Source: Zhihengliuella sp. (GTDB taxonomy: Bacteria > Actinomycetota > Actinomycetes > Actinomycetales > Micrococcaceae). Taken from it: DNA of 64,000 bases. Location: NCBI RefSeq assembly GCF_031178195.1, contig NZ_JAPSJL010000004.1, positions 186,001 through 250,000 of the forward strand. Direction: 5' to 3'. The notes under the pieces were generated by a model. That model saw nothing but the letters and a program-made list of their open reading frames with translations, did not search any database and was not told the origin of the DNA. Below are positions 52,656 through 61,380 of this stretch, piece by piece. The first letter of the stretch is position 1. Each line of letters begins with the position of its first letter. The translations under genes and the position numbers were made by a program.

Positions 52656-54122
52656 ATGGACCACCAGCTCTCGACGCCGACGCGGAGGCAGCTCCTCCGC
52701 TTCGGCGGGGCCGGACTCGCGGCCGCTGCTCTGGGCGGTCTGACCGCCTGCGGACAGACGGGCACCGCGCCCGTGCCGCCGCCCAGCCCCGGCGGCGACC
52801 CCTGGCGTCGGTTCGCCGGCACCACCATCAACTTCATCTCCGAGAACACGGCGCCGACGGCGGCGATCGCCGCGAATCTGCAGCCGTTCAGGGACTTGAC
52901 CGGCATCGACATCAACATCGTCACCCTGGACCTGCAGGCGCTCGTCCAGCGGGTGGCGCTGGACCTGGCCGGAGGCCAGTCCCAGTACGACGTCGTCTAC
53001 GCGGACCCGTACCAGGTGCTCGCGCCGTACGCGGCCGGGTTCGCGGATCTGCGCGAGTTCGCCGCGGACGAGTCCTACCCGCCGCTGGAGGGCGGATTCG
53101 AGGACTTCATCCCCACCCAGCTGCAGGCGACCGGCATGTTCGGCGCGTCGGACGCGATCTACGCGCTGCCGTACGACTGCCCAACGATGATCTGGCAGTA
53201 CCGCCTCGACATCTTCGAGAAGTACGGCGACCAAATGGAGGCGGACCTCGGGTTCGACCCGACGCCGTCGGGGGACCGCACCTGGGAGGAGTACTTCCGG
53301 ATCGCGGAGTGGATCAACGAGAACGTCGACGAGATCCCGTACGGCACCGGCCACCAGGCCAAGCAGCACGATGCGCTGATGTGCGACTTCTCCAACGTCC
53401 TGTGGTCCTACGGTGGGGAGTACTTCGCCGACGGGGAGCGGATCGGGCTCCGCGGCACCGACGAGCCGGGCAAGTGCCTGCTCGACTCCGCCGAGGCGAT
53501 CGAGGCCGCCGAGTTCTACCGGCGCCTGGTCTCGATCGCCCACCCGGGGTCGCTGGGCTGGGACTGGGACGGCGTCGGCAATGCGATGGCCGCCGGCGAG
53601 ATCGCCATGGCGCCGAACTGGCACGAGTTCGCCGCCACTTACGAGGCGGCCCTGCCTGGCCTGGTCGGCTACGCGCCGCTGCCGCGCGGATCGGTCGGGA
53701 CAGCGAACCACTTCGGCGGCACCGGGATCGGGATCAGCGCGATGTCCTCCGGCGCCCGGCGCGGGGCCGCGTGGCTGTTCGTCAACTGGGCGACCTCGCC
53801 GGCGACCCAGCTGAGCAACCTGAAGTCCTCCGCCGGCGGTGGAACCCCCACCCGGCAGTCGGTCTACGCCATGCCGGAGGTCCAGGCCGCCACGACGCGG
53901 CCCTCGGAGATGCCGAACATGCTCACTGAGGACGCCGTGAGCATCGCGTGGGAGGAGGGCAGGATCGGGCTCCGGCCCAAGATCCCCATGTGGAACGAGT
54001 GCGACACCGCGCTCTTCACGGAACTGTCCCGCATGCTCGCGGGCCAGAAGACAGCGCGGGATGCCATGGAGGACGCGACGTCCCGCATCGACGGAATCGT
54101 AGCCAGGGGGTGGGTCGCATGA
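52656..54122 (+). CDS. Carbohydrate ABC transporter substrate-binding lipoprotein (Tat-type signal)
   Basis: The 488-aa extracellular binding protein (family 1 type) captures a sugar or polyol for the two permeases downstream. The signal carries a twin arginine followed by QLLRF (residues 10-16) and a lipobox LTAC (Cys32), so it is probably a Tat-exported lipoprotein. The body has the usual ALPYDCPTMIWQYRLDIFEKYG hinge region (in pieces) and the late WLFVNWATSPATQ. The stop overlaps the first permease start as ATGA. The closest functional type is a polyol (sorbitol/mannitol) binding protein, an inference from the neighbouring dehydrogenases. Confidence 0.9.
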   Translation: MDHQLSTPTRRQLLRFGGAGLAAAALGGLTACGQTGTAPVPPPSPGGDPWRRFAGTTINFISENTAPTAAIAANLQPFRDLTGIDINIVTLDLQALVQRVALDLAGGQSQYDVVYADPYQVLAPYAAGFADLREFAADESYPPLEGGFEDFIPTQLQATGMFGASDAIYALPYDCPTMIWQYRLDIFEKYGDQMEADLGFDPTPSGDRTWEEYFRIAEWINENVDEIPYGTGHQAKQHDALMCDFSNVLWSYGGEYFADGERIGLRGTDEPGKCLLDSAEAIEAAEFYRRLVSIAHPGSLGWDWDGVGNAMAAGEIAMAPNWHEFAATYEAALPGLVGYAPLPRGSVGTANHFGGTGIGISAMSSGARRGAAWLFVNWATSPATQLSNLKSSAGGGTPTRQSVYAMPEVQAATTRPSEMPNMLTEDAVSIAWEEGRIGLRPKIPMWNECDTALFTELSRMLAGQKTARDAMEDATSRIDGIVARGWVA

Positions 54123-55138
54123 GTGCCGATCAGACTGCAGGACAGCACGGGCCGCACGGCGGGCGCGCCGCTACGGAGAGCGCCGGCGGGGGCGCGGGCC
54201 AGGTCGGTCCGGGCAGCCCCGGGGTGGGCCCGACGCCGGTCGCCCCGCCCGCCGGCCAGCACGACCGGCGGGGCTCCGGGCGCATCACGTTCACCGGATG
54301 GATGATGGCCCCGGGCGTCGCGCTGCTCGGCCTGCTCTCCCTCATTCCGCTCGTCATGCTGATCATGATGAGCTTCAGCCGGGTCCGCCTGCTCGGCGGG
54401 CTGCAGCTCGAGTTCGTCGGACTCGAGAACTGGGCCCGCGCCTTCGGGGACGTGGAGCTGTGGAAGAGCTGGGGCCTGACCCTGGGCTACTTCGCCGCCA
54501 CGCTGGGACTCGAGCTGATGCTGGGCATCGCGATCGCCGTCGTGCTCAACCGGCTGACCCGCGGGCGCGGTCTCCTGCTCCCGCTGATCCTGCTGCCGAT
54601 GTTCGTGGCGCCCTCGATCGTCGGCCTGCTGGGCCGCTACCTGCTGGACCCGACCTTCGGGCTCTATGCCCAGGCGCTGCAGGGCCTCGGAGTCGAGCAG
54701 GACGTGCTCGGCAACCCGGTGTCCGCGTTCGTCGCCGTGACCCTGATGGACGTGTGGGAGTGGACGCCGCTGATCGCGCTGATCACCCTCGCCGGCCTGA
54801 GCGGGGTCAACCCCTCGGTGCTGGAGGCGGCGTCGATCGACGGGGCGGACGAGTGGAAGAAGTTCTGGAACATCGTCCTTCCCTCCATCAAGCCCATCCT
54901 GCTGGTCGCCATCCTCATCCGCTCCATGGACGCGGTGCGGTACTTCGACATCATCAGCGTCACCACCAACGGCGGACCGGCGGACGCCACCAAGATCGTC
55001 CCCGTCCGGCTCTACGAGGCGGCGTTCCGGTTCTTCGATCTCGGATACGCCGCCGTCATCGGCATCATGATGCTCGTGCTGACCATCATGATCGCCCGGC
55101 TCTTCGTCGGCCTGCTCAGCGAGAAGGAGACCCACTGA
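54119..55138 (+). CDS. Carbohydrate ABC transporter permease (MalF type)
   Basis: The 339-aa membrane protein begins with a 50-residue Gly/Pro-rich cytoplasmic stretch. Six helices follow, with the EAA loop EAASIDGADEWKKFWNIVLPSI that docks the ATPase. It is the MalF/UgpA-type half of a sugar importer. The start ATG overlaps the binding-protein stop, and its own stop overlaps the next ATG as TGATG. All three genes are thus tightly coupled. No ATPase gene is in this operon, so a shared MsmK/UgpC-type ATPase elsewhere is required. Confidence 0.92.
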   Translation: MSADQTAGQHGPHGGRAATESAGGGAGQVGPGSPGVGPTPVAPPAGQHDRRGSGRITFTGWMMAPGVALLGLLSLIPLVMLIMMSFSRVRLLGGLQLEFVGLENWARAFGDVELWKSWGLTLGYFAATLGLELMLGIAIAVVLNRLTRGRGLLLPLILLPMFVAPSIVGLLGRYLLDPTFGLYAQALQGLGVEQDVLGNPVSAFVAVTLMDVWEWTPLIALITLAGLSGVNPSVLEAASIDGADEWKKFWNIVLPSIKPILLVAILIRSMDAVRYFDIISVTTNGGPADATKIVPVRLYEAAFRFFDLGYAAVIGIMMLVLTIMIARLFVGLLSEKETH

Positions 55139-56007
55139 TGTCCACGCACACCATCGCCACGCCCCGGAGGCGCTCGACGCACCGGCGCGGCTCGGGCGGC
55201 ATCGTCGCCGTCGTCTTCCTCGTCCTGGCCCTCGCCTGGACCGTGGTCCCGCTCGTCTGGATGGTGCTCGGCTCCTTCAAGGGGCCCGGCGACGTCACCG
55301 CGTCGACGCCGCAGTGGTTCTTCGAGCCGACCTGGCGGAACTACGAGAACCTGTTCAGCGGCGCCAACAATCTGGCGACCTACCTGAACCACTCGGTCAT
55401 CGCGGCCGTCGGCGCGGCCGTCATCGCGACGGTGCTCGGAACGCTCGGCGGCTACGGTCTGGCGCGCACGGCCTTCAAGGGCAAGAAGGGGCTGTCCTTC
55501 TGGTTCATCTCCACCCGCATGGCACCCATCGCCGCCGTCGTCCTGCCGCTGTTCCTCGTCTTCCGGTTCGCGGGCCTGATCGACACGCTGCCCGGGCTGA
55601 TCCTCGCCTACCTGACGTTCAACCTGCCCTTCGCGATTTGGATCATGAGCGCCTTCTTCGAGGCGATCCCGCCGTCGCTGGAGGAGTCGGCGGAGGTCGC
55701 CGGGTGCACGCGCTGGCAGACCTTCTGGTACGTCGCGCTGCCGCTGACCAAGGCCGGAATCGTCACGACGGCGGTGCTCTGCCTGGTCTTCGCGTGGAAC
55801 GACTACGCCTTCGCCACGGTGATCTCGGGGCCGAACTCGCAGACCCTCCCGATCGCCGCCACCCAGCTGGTCACCCAGACGGGCGTCGACTGGGGCCAGC
55901 TCACCGCGATCGGGACGATCGTGGTGCTGCCGATGATCCTCGTGGGCCTCGCCGTCCGACGCTGGCTCGTCACCGGGCTGACGCTCGGCGCCGTCACCGG
56001 CGAGTAG
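55138..56007 (+). CDS. Carbohydrate ABC transporter permease (MalG type)
   Basis: The 289-aa membrane protein is the MalG/UgpE-type partner, with six helices and the EAA loop EESAEVAGCTRWQTFWYVALPL. It pairs with the MalF-type subunit encoded immediately before, whose stop codon it overlaps by one base. Other family marks are LVWMVLGSFKGPGDV near the start and FAWNDYAFATVISG in the second half. A strong GC hairpin follows 8 bases after the stop, before the Zn-dehydrogenase gene, and may lower expression of the latter. Confidence 0.92.
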   Translation: MSTHTIATPRRRSTHRRGSGGIVAVVFLVLALAWTVVPLVWMVLGSFKGPGDVTASTPQWFFEPTWRNYENLFSGANNLATYLNHSVIAAVGAAVIATVLGTLGGYGLARTAFKGKKGLSFWFISTRMAPIAAVVLPLFLVFRFAGLIDTLPGLILAYLTFNLPFAIWIMSAFFEAIPPSLEESAEVAGCTRWQTFWYVALPLTKAGIVTTAVLCLVFAWNDYAFATVISGPNSQTLPIAATQLVTQTGVDWGQLTAIGTIVVLPMILVGLAVRRWLVTGLTLGAVTGE

Positions 56008-56015
56008 ACGGTTGC

Positions 56016-56042
56016 CGGATCGGGCCCGGAGGGCCCGGTCCG
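56016..56042 (+). terminator. Stem-loop between permease and Zn-dehydrogenase genes
   Basis: A 12-bp stem (56016-56027 with 56031-56042, one G-U pair) closes on the 3-base loop GGA. It lies 8 bases after the permease stop and 56 bases before the next start. It may be a partial terminator or an mRNA-stabilising hairpin within the operon. There is no U-tract. Confidence 0.6.
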
Positions 56043-56097
56043 CCCAGCAGAACGCTAGAAACCGTCGGCAGCGCCGACGCTGAAGTGGAGGAAACCC

Positions 56098-57108
56098 ATG
56101 AACCACCAGAACCCCAGCGCGGTCCTGCACGCGCCGAAGGACCTGCGGATCGAGGATCGGCCCGTCCCGGAGGCCGGGCCCGGCGAGGTGCTGGTCCGCG
56201 TCGAGGCCGTCGGCATCTGCGGGTCCGACGTCCACTACTACGAGCACGGCCGCATCGGCGACTTCGTCGTCGAGTCGCCGATGATCATCGGGCACGAGGC
56301 CGCGGGCACCGTCGAGGCCGTCGGCGCCGGCGTCCCGGTGGAGCGCGTCGGGCAGCGCGTGGCGCTCGAGCCCGGCGTGCCCTGCCGGTCCTGCCACGAG
56401 TGCCTGTCGGGTCGCTACAACCTGTGCCCCGACGTCGTCTTCTTCGCCACACCGCCGGTCGACGGCGCCATCAGCCGGCTCGTGACGATCGACGCGGCCT
56501 TCGCGCACCCCGCCCCGGAGGCCGTGACGGCCGAGCAGGCGGCGATGGCCGAGCCCGTCTCCGTGGGCGTGTGGGCCTGCCGCAAGGCAGCCGTGTCCGT
56601 GGGGGACCGCGTGCTCATCACGGGCGCGGGACCCATCGGGCTGCTCGCCGCGCAGGTGGCCCGGGCGTTCGGCGCCAGCCGGGTGACGGTCACGGACCTG
56701 AGCGACAGCCGGCTGGAGAAGGCGGCCGGGCTCGGGATCGAGGCCCGGCGGGCCGACGCCGCGCCGGACGGCGAGTTCGACGTCCTGCTCGAATGCTCGG
56801 GCGCCGCGCCCGCGTTCCGCTCCGGCGTGGCCCAGCTCGCCCGGGCGGGACGGGCCGTGCTGATCGGCATGGGCGCGGACACGGTGCCCCTGGACGTGCA
56901 CCTGATCCAGGGCCGGGAGATGACGGTCTCCGGCATCTTCCGCTACGCCAACTGCTACCCGGCGGCGCTCGAGCTGATCGGCAGCGGCCAGGTGGACGTC
57001 GACACCCTGATCACGCACCGCTTCACCCTCGAGGAGACGGAGGCCGCCCTGACGGTCAACCAGCGCGACCCCCACGCGCTGAAGGCCATGGTGCTGCCGA
57101 GCTCCTGA
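56098..57108 (+). CDS. Zinc-dependent polyol dehydrogenase (sorbitol/xylitol type MDR)
   Basis: The 336-aa medium-chain dehydrogenase has catalytic zinc ligands in GICGSD and GHEAAG, the four structural-zinc cysteines in PCRSCHECLSGRYNLC, and the NAD motif ITGAGPIGLLAA followed by an acidic TDLSDSRLE that favours NAD+. This set is typical of sorbitol and xylitol dehydrogenases, which oxidise polyols to ketoses. It is the last gene of the AraC-controlled uptake operon. GAGGAAA precedes ATG 56098. The exact polyol is not determined. Confidence 0.92.
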   Translation: MNHQNPSAVLHAPKDLRIEDRPVPEAGPGEVLVRVEAVGICGSDVHYYEHGRIGDFVVESPMIIGHEAAGTVEAVGAGVPVERVGQRVALEPGVPCRSCHECLSGRYNLCPDVVFFATPPVDGAISRLVTIDAAFAHPAPEAVTAEQAAMAEPVSVGVWACRKAAVSVGDRVLITGAGPIGLLAAQVARAFGASRVTVTDLSDSRLEKAAGLGIEARRADAAPDGEFDVLLECSGAAPAFRSGVAQLARAGRAVLIGMGADTVPLDVHLIQGREMTVSGIFRYANCYPAALELIGSGQVDVDTLITHRFTLEETEAALTVNQRDPHALKAMVLPSS

Positions 57109-57130
57109 GCCCCCCGAGGACTCGGCGCAG

Positions 57131-57242
57131 TGACTCCGGCCCGGTGACCCCGGCTCAGTGACTCCGACTCGGTGACTCCGACTCGGTGACTCCGACTCGG
57201 TGACTCCGACCCGGTGACTCCGGCTCAGTGCCTCCGGTTGAG
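57131..57242. repeat. 14-bp tandem repeat, eight copies
   Basis: Eight adjacent 14-bp units start at 57131, 57145, 57159, 57173, 57187, 57201, 57215 and 57229. The consensus is TGACTCCGACTCGG and the three central units are identical. The array lies between the stops of the convergent Zn-dehydrogenase and 5'-nucleotidase genes. There are no spacers or leader, so it is not a CRISPR array. Confidence 0.95.
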
Positions 57243-57253
57243 CGCCTCCTCGC

Positions 57254-59374
57254 TCAGTGCCGCGGGGCGGGGCGGCGCCGGGCCGCGACGAGCAGCGCGC
57301 CGCCGGCGACCAGGACCAGCCCGGCCAGCCCCAGCCAGGCCGCCGCGACGCCGGTCCGTGCCAGGAACCCGGCGTCCCGCTCCCGCTGCCGTTCGACGTC
57401 GGCCACGATGTTCGCGACCTCGGGTTCGAGCGTGGCGCTGCTCGAGGGGATCGTCGCCGGGACCGCCGCGGCGCTCTCGCTCGGTGTGGGACTCGGGGTC
57501 GGGGTCGCCGGAAGGGCGGCCGTCTCGGACGGAGTCCCGGGCTCGGTGGGCTCGGCGGTCTCGGTGGGCGCTGCGGTCCCGCCCGGGGCCGAGGGGGACG
57601 CGCTCTCCGAGGGTGCCGACGGCTCGGACGGCGCCGGGGTCTCCGACGGCGCGGCCGTGGCGGAGACCGCGCGTCCGACGTCGGCCGGATCCACGACGTC
57701 GTGCGCCGCGAAGTAGTTCACGGTGGCGTCGATGTCGACCTGGCCCGAGTCGGCCCGGTCGGTGCCCTGGGCGAAGGTGCGGAAGTTGTCGCCGCCGGCG
57801 GCCAGGAACGAGTTGGCCACGACGCGGAAGACGTCGCCGTCGGCGATCGGCTCGCCCTGGAAGGACATCTCCAGGATCCGCTCGCCCTGCGGCCGCGTCT
57901 CGTCGTACACGTACTCGAAGCCCTCGGAGACGCCGAGATGCAGCTTGGGCCGCGAGGACCCGGCCGGCTGCCACTGCTCCTCCAGCGCCGCCTTGATCTG
58001 GGCGCCCGTGAGATCCATGGTGACCAGGGTGTTGGCGAACGGCTGGACCATGGCCGCCTCCTCGAATGTCACCACGCCGCCGTCGTTCCCCACGTACAGG
58101 TCCTCGCGGACGCCGCCCGGGTTCATGAACGCGATCTGCGCCGGCTCGCCGCCGTAGGCCGCGTTCGACGTCGCCCACAGCTGGATGTCGGCCACGAGGT
58201 TCACGGCGCTGGACTCGTGGCCGCGGCTGTCGCCCGGCTCCGACGCCGGGTCCTCGGGATCCACGGCGCGCAGGATGTCGCCGGAGATCCGGCCGATCAC
58301 CTCCGAGCCGATGACCTCGGCCTCGGCGTCCGCGGCCTCGACGATGTCCGCCACCTCCGGATCGGCCGCGTAGCCGCCGTCGGCGAGCGTGACGATCTCC
58401 GAGTCGTGGGCGACCACGTCGCCGGTGGCCGGGTCGACCTCGAGCGTCACGCGGGAGAGCGCCTTGCCGTAGTCGGCGCCCATCAGAACGGGCCGGGTGG
58501 CGCCGGTGTCGCCGACGGGGACCTCGCAGTCGTAGGCCAGGTGCGTGTGGCCGGAGAAGATCGCGTCGATCTCCGGGGAGGCGTCGCGCACGAGCCGCGC
58601 GTAGTCGGTGCCCTCCGCGGTCAGGGAGTCACAGTCTCCGGTCTCGGAGCCGTCGTGGGTCAGAAGCACGACGACGTCGGCCTCGCCGTTGGCGGCGTCG
58701 CCGTCGGAGAGCTGGCCGGCGACGCGGTCGGCCGCCTCGAGCTGGCTGCCGAAGTCGAGGTCCGCCACGAGCTCGGGGTTGACGAGCGACTCGACGGACT
58801 CGACGACCGTGCCGACGAAGCCGACCGTCACGCCGTCGACCTCCCGCACCGTGTACTCCGGCAGGGCCGGGGTGGTGGTGCCCGCGTGGTAGACGTTGGC
58901 GCCGAGCACGAAGGCGCTGCCGTCGGTGCCGGTCGCGGCGGCGTAGCGGTCCTGGACCCGGCCGCTCAGGTCGGCGAAGCCGCGGTCGAACTCGTGGTTG
59001 CCCACCGCGGAGGCGACCAGCCCGGCCGCCGAGAGGGCATCGATGGTCGGGTTGTCCTGCTGCGACATGGACGTGAAGGTGGAGGCGCCGATGTTGTCGC
59101 CCGCCGAGACGAGCAGCGTGTTGGGGTTCTCGGCGGTGAACGCCTGGACGGCGCCGGCCAGTTTGGCTGCGCCGACGCTGCCGCTGAACTCGTCCTCCTC
59201 GAGGCGTCCGTGGAAGTCGTTGATGCCGAGCAGGTCGACGGTGACCGTCTCGTCCGCGTCCACGGGCTGGGCGTGCGCCGGGCCGGCGACCAGGCCGGCG
59301 CCGGCGACGGACAGCGCGGCGACCATGCCGGCGGCGCGGGCCGGGCGTCGGCGCCGCGGGTCTGGACGTGTCAT
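57254..59374 (-). CDS. Secreted 5'-nucleotidase/metallophosphatase with LAxTG-type anchor
   Basis: The 706-aa protein has a Sec signal, then a calcineurin-like metallophosphatase domain (GINDFHGRLE, GNHEFDRG, GHTHLAYDC) and the 5'-nucleotidase C-terminal domain (FMNPGGVREDL, FRVVANSFLAAGGDNF). A Ser/Pro/Thr/Glu-rich stalk (about 570-650) leads to LARTG (671-675), a hydrophobic helix and an Arg tail. LAxTG is the motif used by class E sortases of high-GC Gram-positives. The enzyme should hydrolyse nucleotides at the cell surface for phosphate and nucleoside uptake. No sortase gene is nearby. Confidence 0.92.
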   Translation of the reverse strand: MTRPDPRRRRPARAAGMVAALSVAGAGLVAGPAHAQPVDADETVTVDLLGINDFHGRLEEDEFSGSVGAAKLAGAVQAFTAENPNTLLVSAGDNIGASTFTSMSQQDNPTIDALSAAGLVASAVGNHEFDRGFADLSGRVQDRYAAATGTDGSAFVLGANVYHAGTTTPALPEYTVREVDGVTVGFVGTVVESVESLVNPELVADLDFGSQLEAADRVAGQLSDGDAANGEADVVVLLTHDGSETGDCDSLTAEGTDYARLVRDASPEIDAIFSGHTHLAYDCEVPVGDTGATRPVLMGADYGKALSRVTLEVDPATGDVVAHDSEIVTLADGGYAADPEVADIVEAADAEAEVIGSEVIGRISGDILRAVDPEDPASEPGDSRGHESSAVNLVADIQLWATSNAAYGGEPAQIAFMNPGGVREDLYVGNDGGVVTFEEAAMVQPFANTLVTMDLTGAQIKAALEEQWQPAGSSRPKLHLGVSEGFEYVYDETRPQGERILEMSFQGEPIADGDVFRVVANSFLAAGGDNFRTFAQGTDRADSGQVDIDATVNYFAAHDVVDPADVGRAVSATAAPSETPAPSEPSAPSESASPSAPGGTAAPTETAEPTEPGTPSETAALPATPTPSPTPSESAAAVPATIPSSSATLEPEVANIVADVERQRERDAGFLARTGVAAAWLGLAGLVLVAGGALLVAARRRPAPRH

Positions 59375-59576
59375 GGAGGCTCCCGGGGATGATGCGAGTG
59401 AAGGATGAGTCGAGCGCCAGCAAAGCCGTTGGAGATGGCGAGCAGGTTAACGGCCTCGGGTACGAGCGGTGGGGATCGAGTGACGAGGGTTGAGCAGCGG
59501 GGCGGCCGTCACACCCCTTTTTTCATCCTAGTGTGCGATTCCCCGGAAGTGGAGCGCCGGTTTCACACGTCGACGC

Positions 59577-60404
59577 TCACGGCGTCTCGCCGCCCCGGAG
59601 GCGGCCGATCACCTCGGGCGTTCCGAGCTCGGGCCGGTCCGCGGGCTGGCCGGCATAGTGCCGCAGCGTCGCCAGCAGGGCGTTCGGATCGCAGAGCAGG
59701 TACTGCACCTCGATGACCTCGTGGCCGGGCTCCTCGGCCAGGCGCGGCCAGTGGGTGACGACGATCCGGCTGGGGCCGCGGTCGCCGAGCGGGCGCCGCC
59801 CGCCGAGGACGGTCCGCGGCGGATCCTCGGTGCGGATGCTCCTGACGTCCTTCCAGAACAGCTCGCGGGTCCCGCGCTGGCCGACGATGATCACGCGGCT
59901 GCGCGTGAGGTAGACGCCCGGCGGCTGGTCGGTGGCCTGCCGCAGCATCCGCACGCCCTCGACCAGCAGGAGCACCCCCACGGCCAGCAGCATCAGCGCG
60001 GCGCCGCCGGGCACCAGGTCCCGCGGGTGGGCGAAGGTGCTGAGAGTCTCCGCGCCGAGGGCCAGGGCGCTGATCAGGGTCACGACGGCGACGCCCACGG
60101 TCAGTCCGCCCGTGGGCGCGGAGGCGCGCGAGGAGGCGAACCGGGTCGCCGCCCGCGGGCCGGTGGACGTCACGACGGCGGTGTTCGACGGCGCCACGTC
60201 CCGCCCGCCGCGGCGGAACTCGCGGACGATCGACCAGGCCGCGGCGAATCCGAGTGCGGCGAGCGGCGCGGCGAGCAGCCACTCCTGGGCCCAGGCGGCG
60301 CCGACGGCGAAACCGAGCAGCACCCCGACCAGGACGAAGGCCGGCAGCAGGTGGTGCGCCAGCTTCCAGCCGCGGTGCCGCGGCGCCCAGGAGTCGGTGG
60401 TCAT
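59577..60404 (-). CDS. Membrane protein with a PH-like C-terminal region
   Basis: The 275-aa protein has two pairs of hydrophobic helices (about residues 20-60 and 105-155). A cytoplasmic domain follows, with VYLTRSRVIIVGQRGTREL and ELFWKDVRSIRTED, the strand-turn pattern of bacterial PH domains. Its role is unknown. A GC-rich end (EVIGRLRGGETP) closes the gene. ATG 60404 is chosen over an upstream GTG-like start because TDSWAPRHRGW begins the amphipathic part; no clear ribosome site is seen. It is downstream of the GntR gene on the same strand, with 91 bases between them. Confidence 0.65.
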   Translation of the reverse strand: MTTDSWAPRHRGWKLAHHLLPAFVLVGVLLGFAVGAAWAQEWLLAAPLAALGFAAAWSIVREFRRGGRDVAPSNTAVVTSTGPRAATRFASSRASAPTGGLTVGVAVVTLISALALGAETLSTFAHPRDLVPGGAALMLLAVGVLLLVEGVRMLRQATDQPPGVYLTRSRVIIVGQRGTRELFWKDVRSIRTEDPPRTVLGGRRPLGDRGPSRIVVTHWPRLAEEPGHEVIEVQYLLCDPNALLATLRHYAGQPADRPELGTPEVIGRLRGGETP

Positions 60405-60495
60405 GGCATCACCGTACCGCCACGTCAGCACGGGATGGCGCGATCATCGCCAGCGGCTGCGGGCGCGTCCTGCACCGGCGGCGGTCGACGGCGAG

Positions 60496-61188
60496 CTAGC
60501 GGCTGATGCGCGCCACGAACCTGAAGCGGTCCCCGCGGAAGAGCCCTCGCGTCCACTCCACGGCCCGGCCGTCGGCGTCCCACGCCGTGCGGTGCACCTG
60601 CAGGAGCGGGTGCCCCGTATCGACGCCGAGCACCTCGGCGTCCCCGGCGCCGGCCAGCGCGGTCTCGACGTGGTCCTCGGCGGCCGAAATGTCGACGTCG
60701 TACACCTCCCGCAGCGTCGCGTAGAGCGAGCCGCGGGCTGGGAGCTCCGTCTCCAGACCCGGCAGCCCGCCGGGCAGGTGCGCGGTCTCGATGGCCAGCG
60801 GCTCCCCGCTCTGCCGGCGCAGGCGCCGCAGCCGGGTGACGGTCGAGCCGGGCGGCACGTCCAGGCGGACGGCCAGCTCCTCGGTCGCCTCGATCCGCTC
60901 CAGCCCCAGGATCACGCTGTCGGTCTTGTAGCCGGTCATGTCCTCGCTGAACGAGGTCATCTGGCGGACATGGATCTTCCGGGGGTTCGCCACGAACGTC
61001 CCGCGGCCCTGCGTCCGGTCCAGCCGCCCCTCGACGACCAGCTCGGCGATGGCCTTGCGGACGGTGGTCCGGGACGTCCCGAACCGCTCGGCCAGCTCGC
61101 GCTCGGTGGGGATCATCGCCCCCGGCGTCAGCTCGCCGATGATCTCGAGGATCCGCAGCTTCTGTGCGTAGTACTTGGGCAGGCCCAT
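60496..61188 (-). CDS. GntR/UTRA regulator of the N-acetylglucosamine cluster (NagR/DasR-like)
   Basis: The 230-aa protein has an N-terminal GntR winged helix (IPTERELAERFGTSRTTVRKAIAEL in part, with the TVRKAI recognition helix) and a C-terminal UTRA domain (LRRQSGEPLAIETAHLP, VDTGHPLLQVHRTAWD). This HutC subfamily includes NagR/YvoA and DasR, which bind glucosamine- or GlcNAc-6-phosphate. It is divergent from a sugar porter, a BadF-type kinase and nagB, and the gap holds DasR-like palindromes. It most likely represses these genes until the amino-sugar phosphate appears. Confidence 0.9.
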   Translation of the reverse strand: MGLPKYYAQKLRILEIIGELTPGAMIPTERELAERFGTSRTTVRKAIAELVVEGRLDRTQGRGTFVANPRKIHVRQMTSFSEDMTGYKTDSVILGLERIEATEELAVRLDVPPGSTVTRLRRLRRQSGEPLAIETAHLPGGLPGLETELPARGSLYATLREVYDVDISAAEDHVETALAGAGDAEVLGVDTGHPLLQVHRTAWDADGRAVEWTRGLFRGDRFRFVARISR

Positions 61189-61219
61189 GGGTCGCCGGAC
61201 TCCCTTCTCGGTGTAACCC

Positions 61220-61284
61220 TTGACACACCAGATTGGTCTATGCCAATTTTAACACCAGCGCTATTGGTCTAGTTTTCCAGACCA
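61220..61284. promoter_or_regulatory. nag control region with DasR/NagR-like operators
   Basis: A TTGACA box (61220-61225) begins the region. ATTGGTCTATGCCAAT (61232-61247) is a palindrome that closely matches the DasR/NagR consensus ACTGGTCTAGACCAGT. A second element pairs TGGTCT (61265-61270) with AGACCA (61279-61284) across 8 bases. Both lie between the divergent GntR gene and the sugar porter gene, where a repressor would control both directions. Confidence 0.8.
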
Positions 61285-61380
61285 TTCGTGCAGGGCCGCC
61301 CGATGGCGGCGGTCCCGCACCATCATTCACCACCCCTACCTCTCACCCGGATCTAATCCGCACCCGGAAGGAATGCCAGC

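Noticed and set aside
57131-57242. CRISPR array
   Set aside because: Units are only 14 bp and directly adjacent, without unique spacers, and there are no cas genes. The 20-bp array at 22427-22518 was rejected for the same reason.
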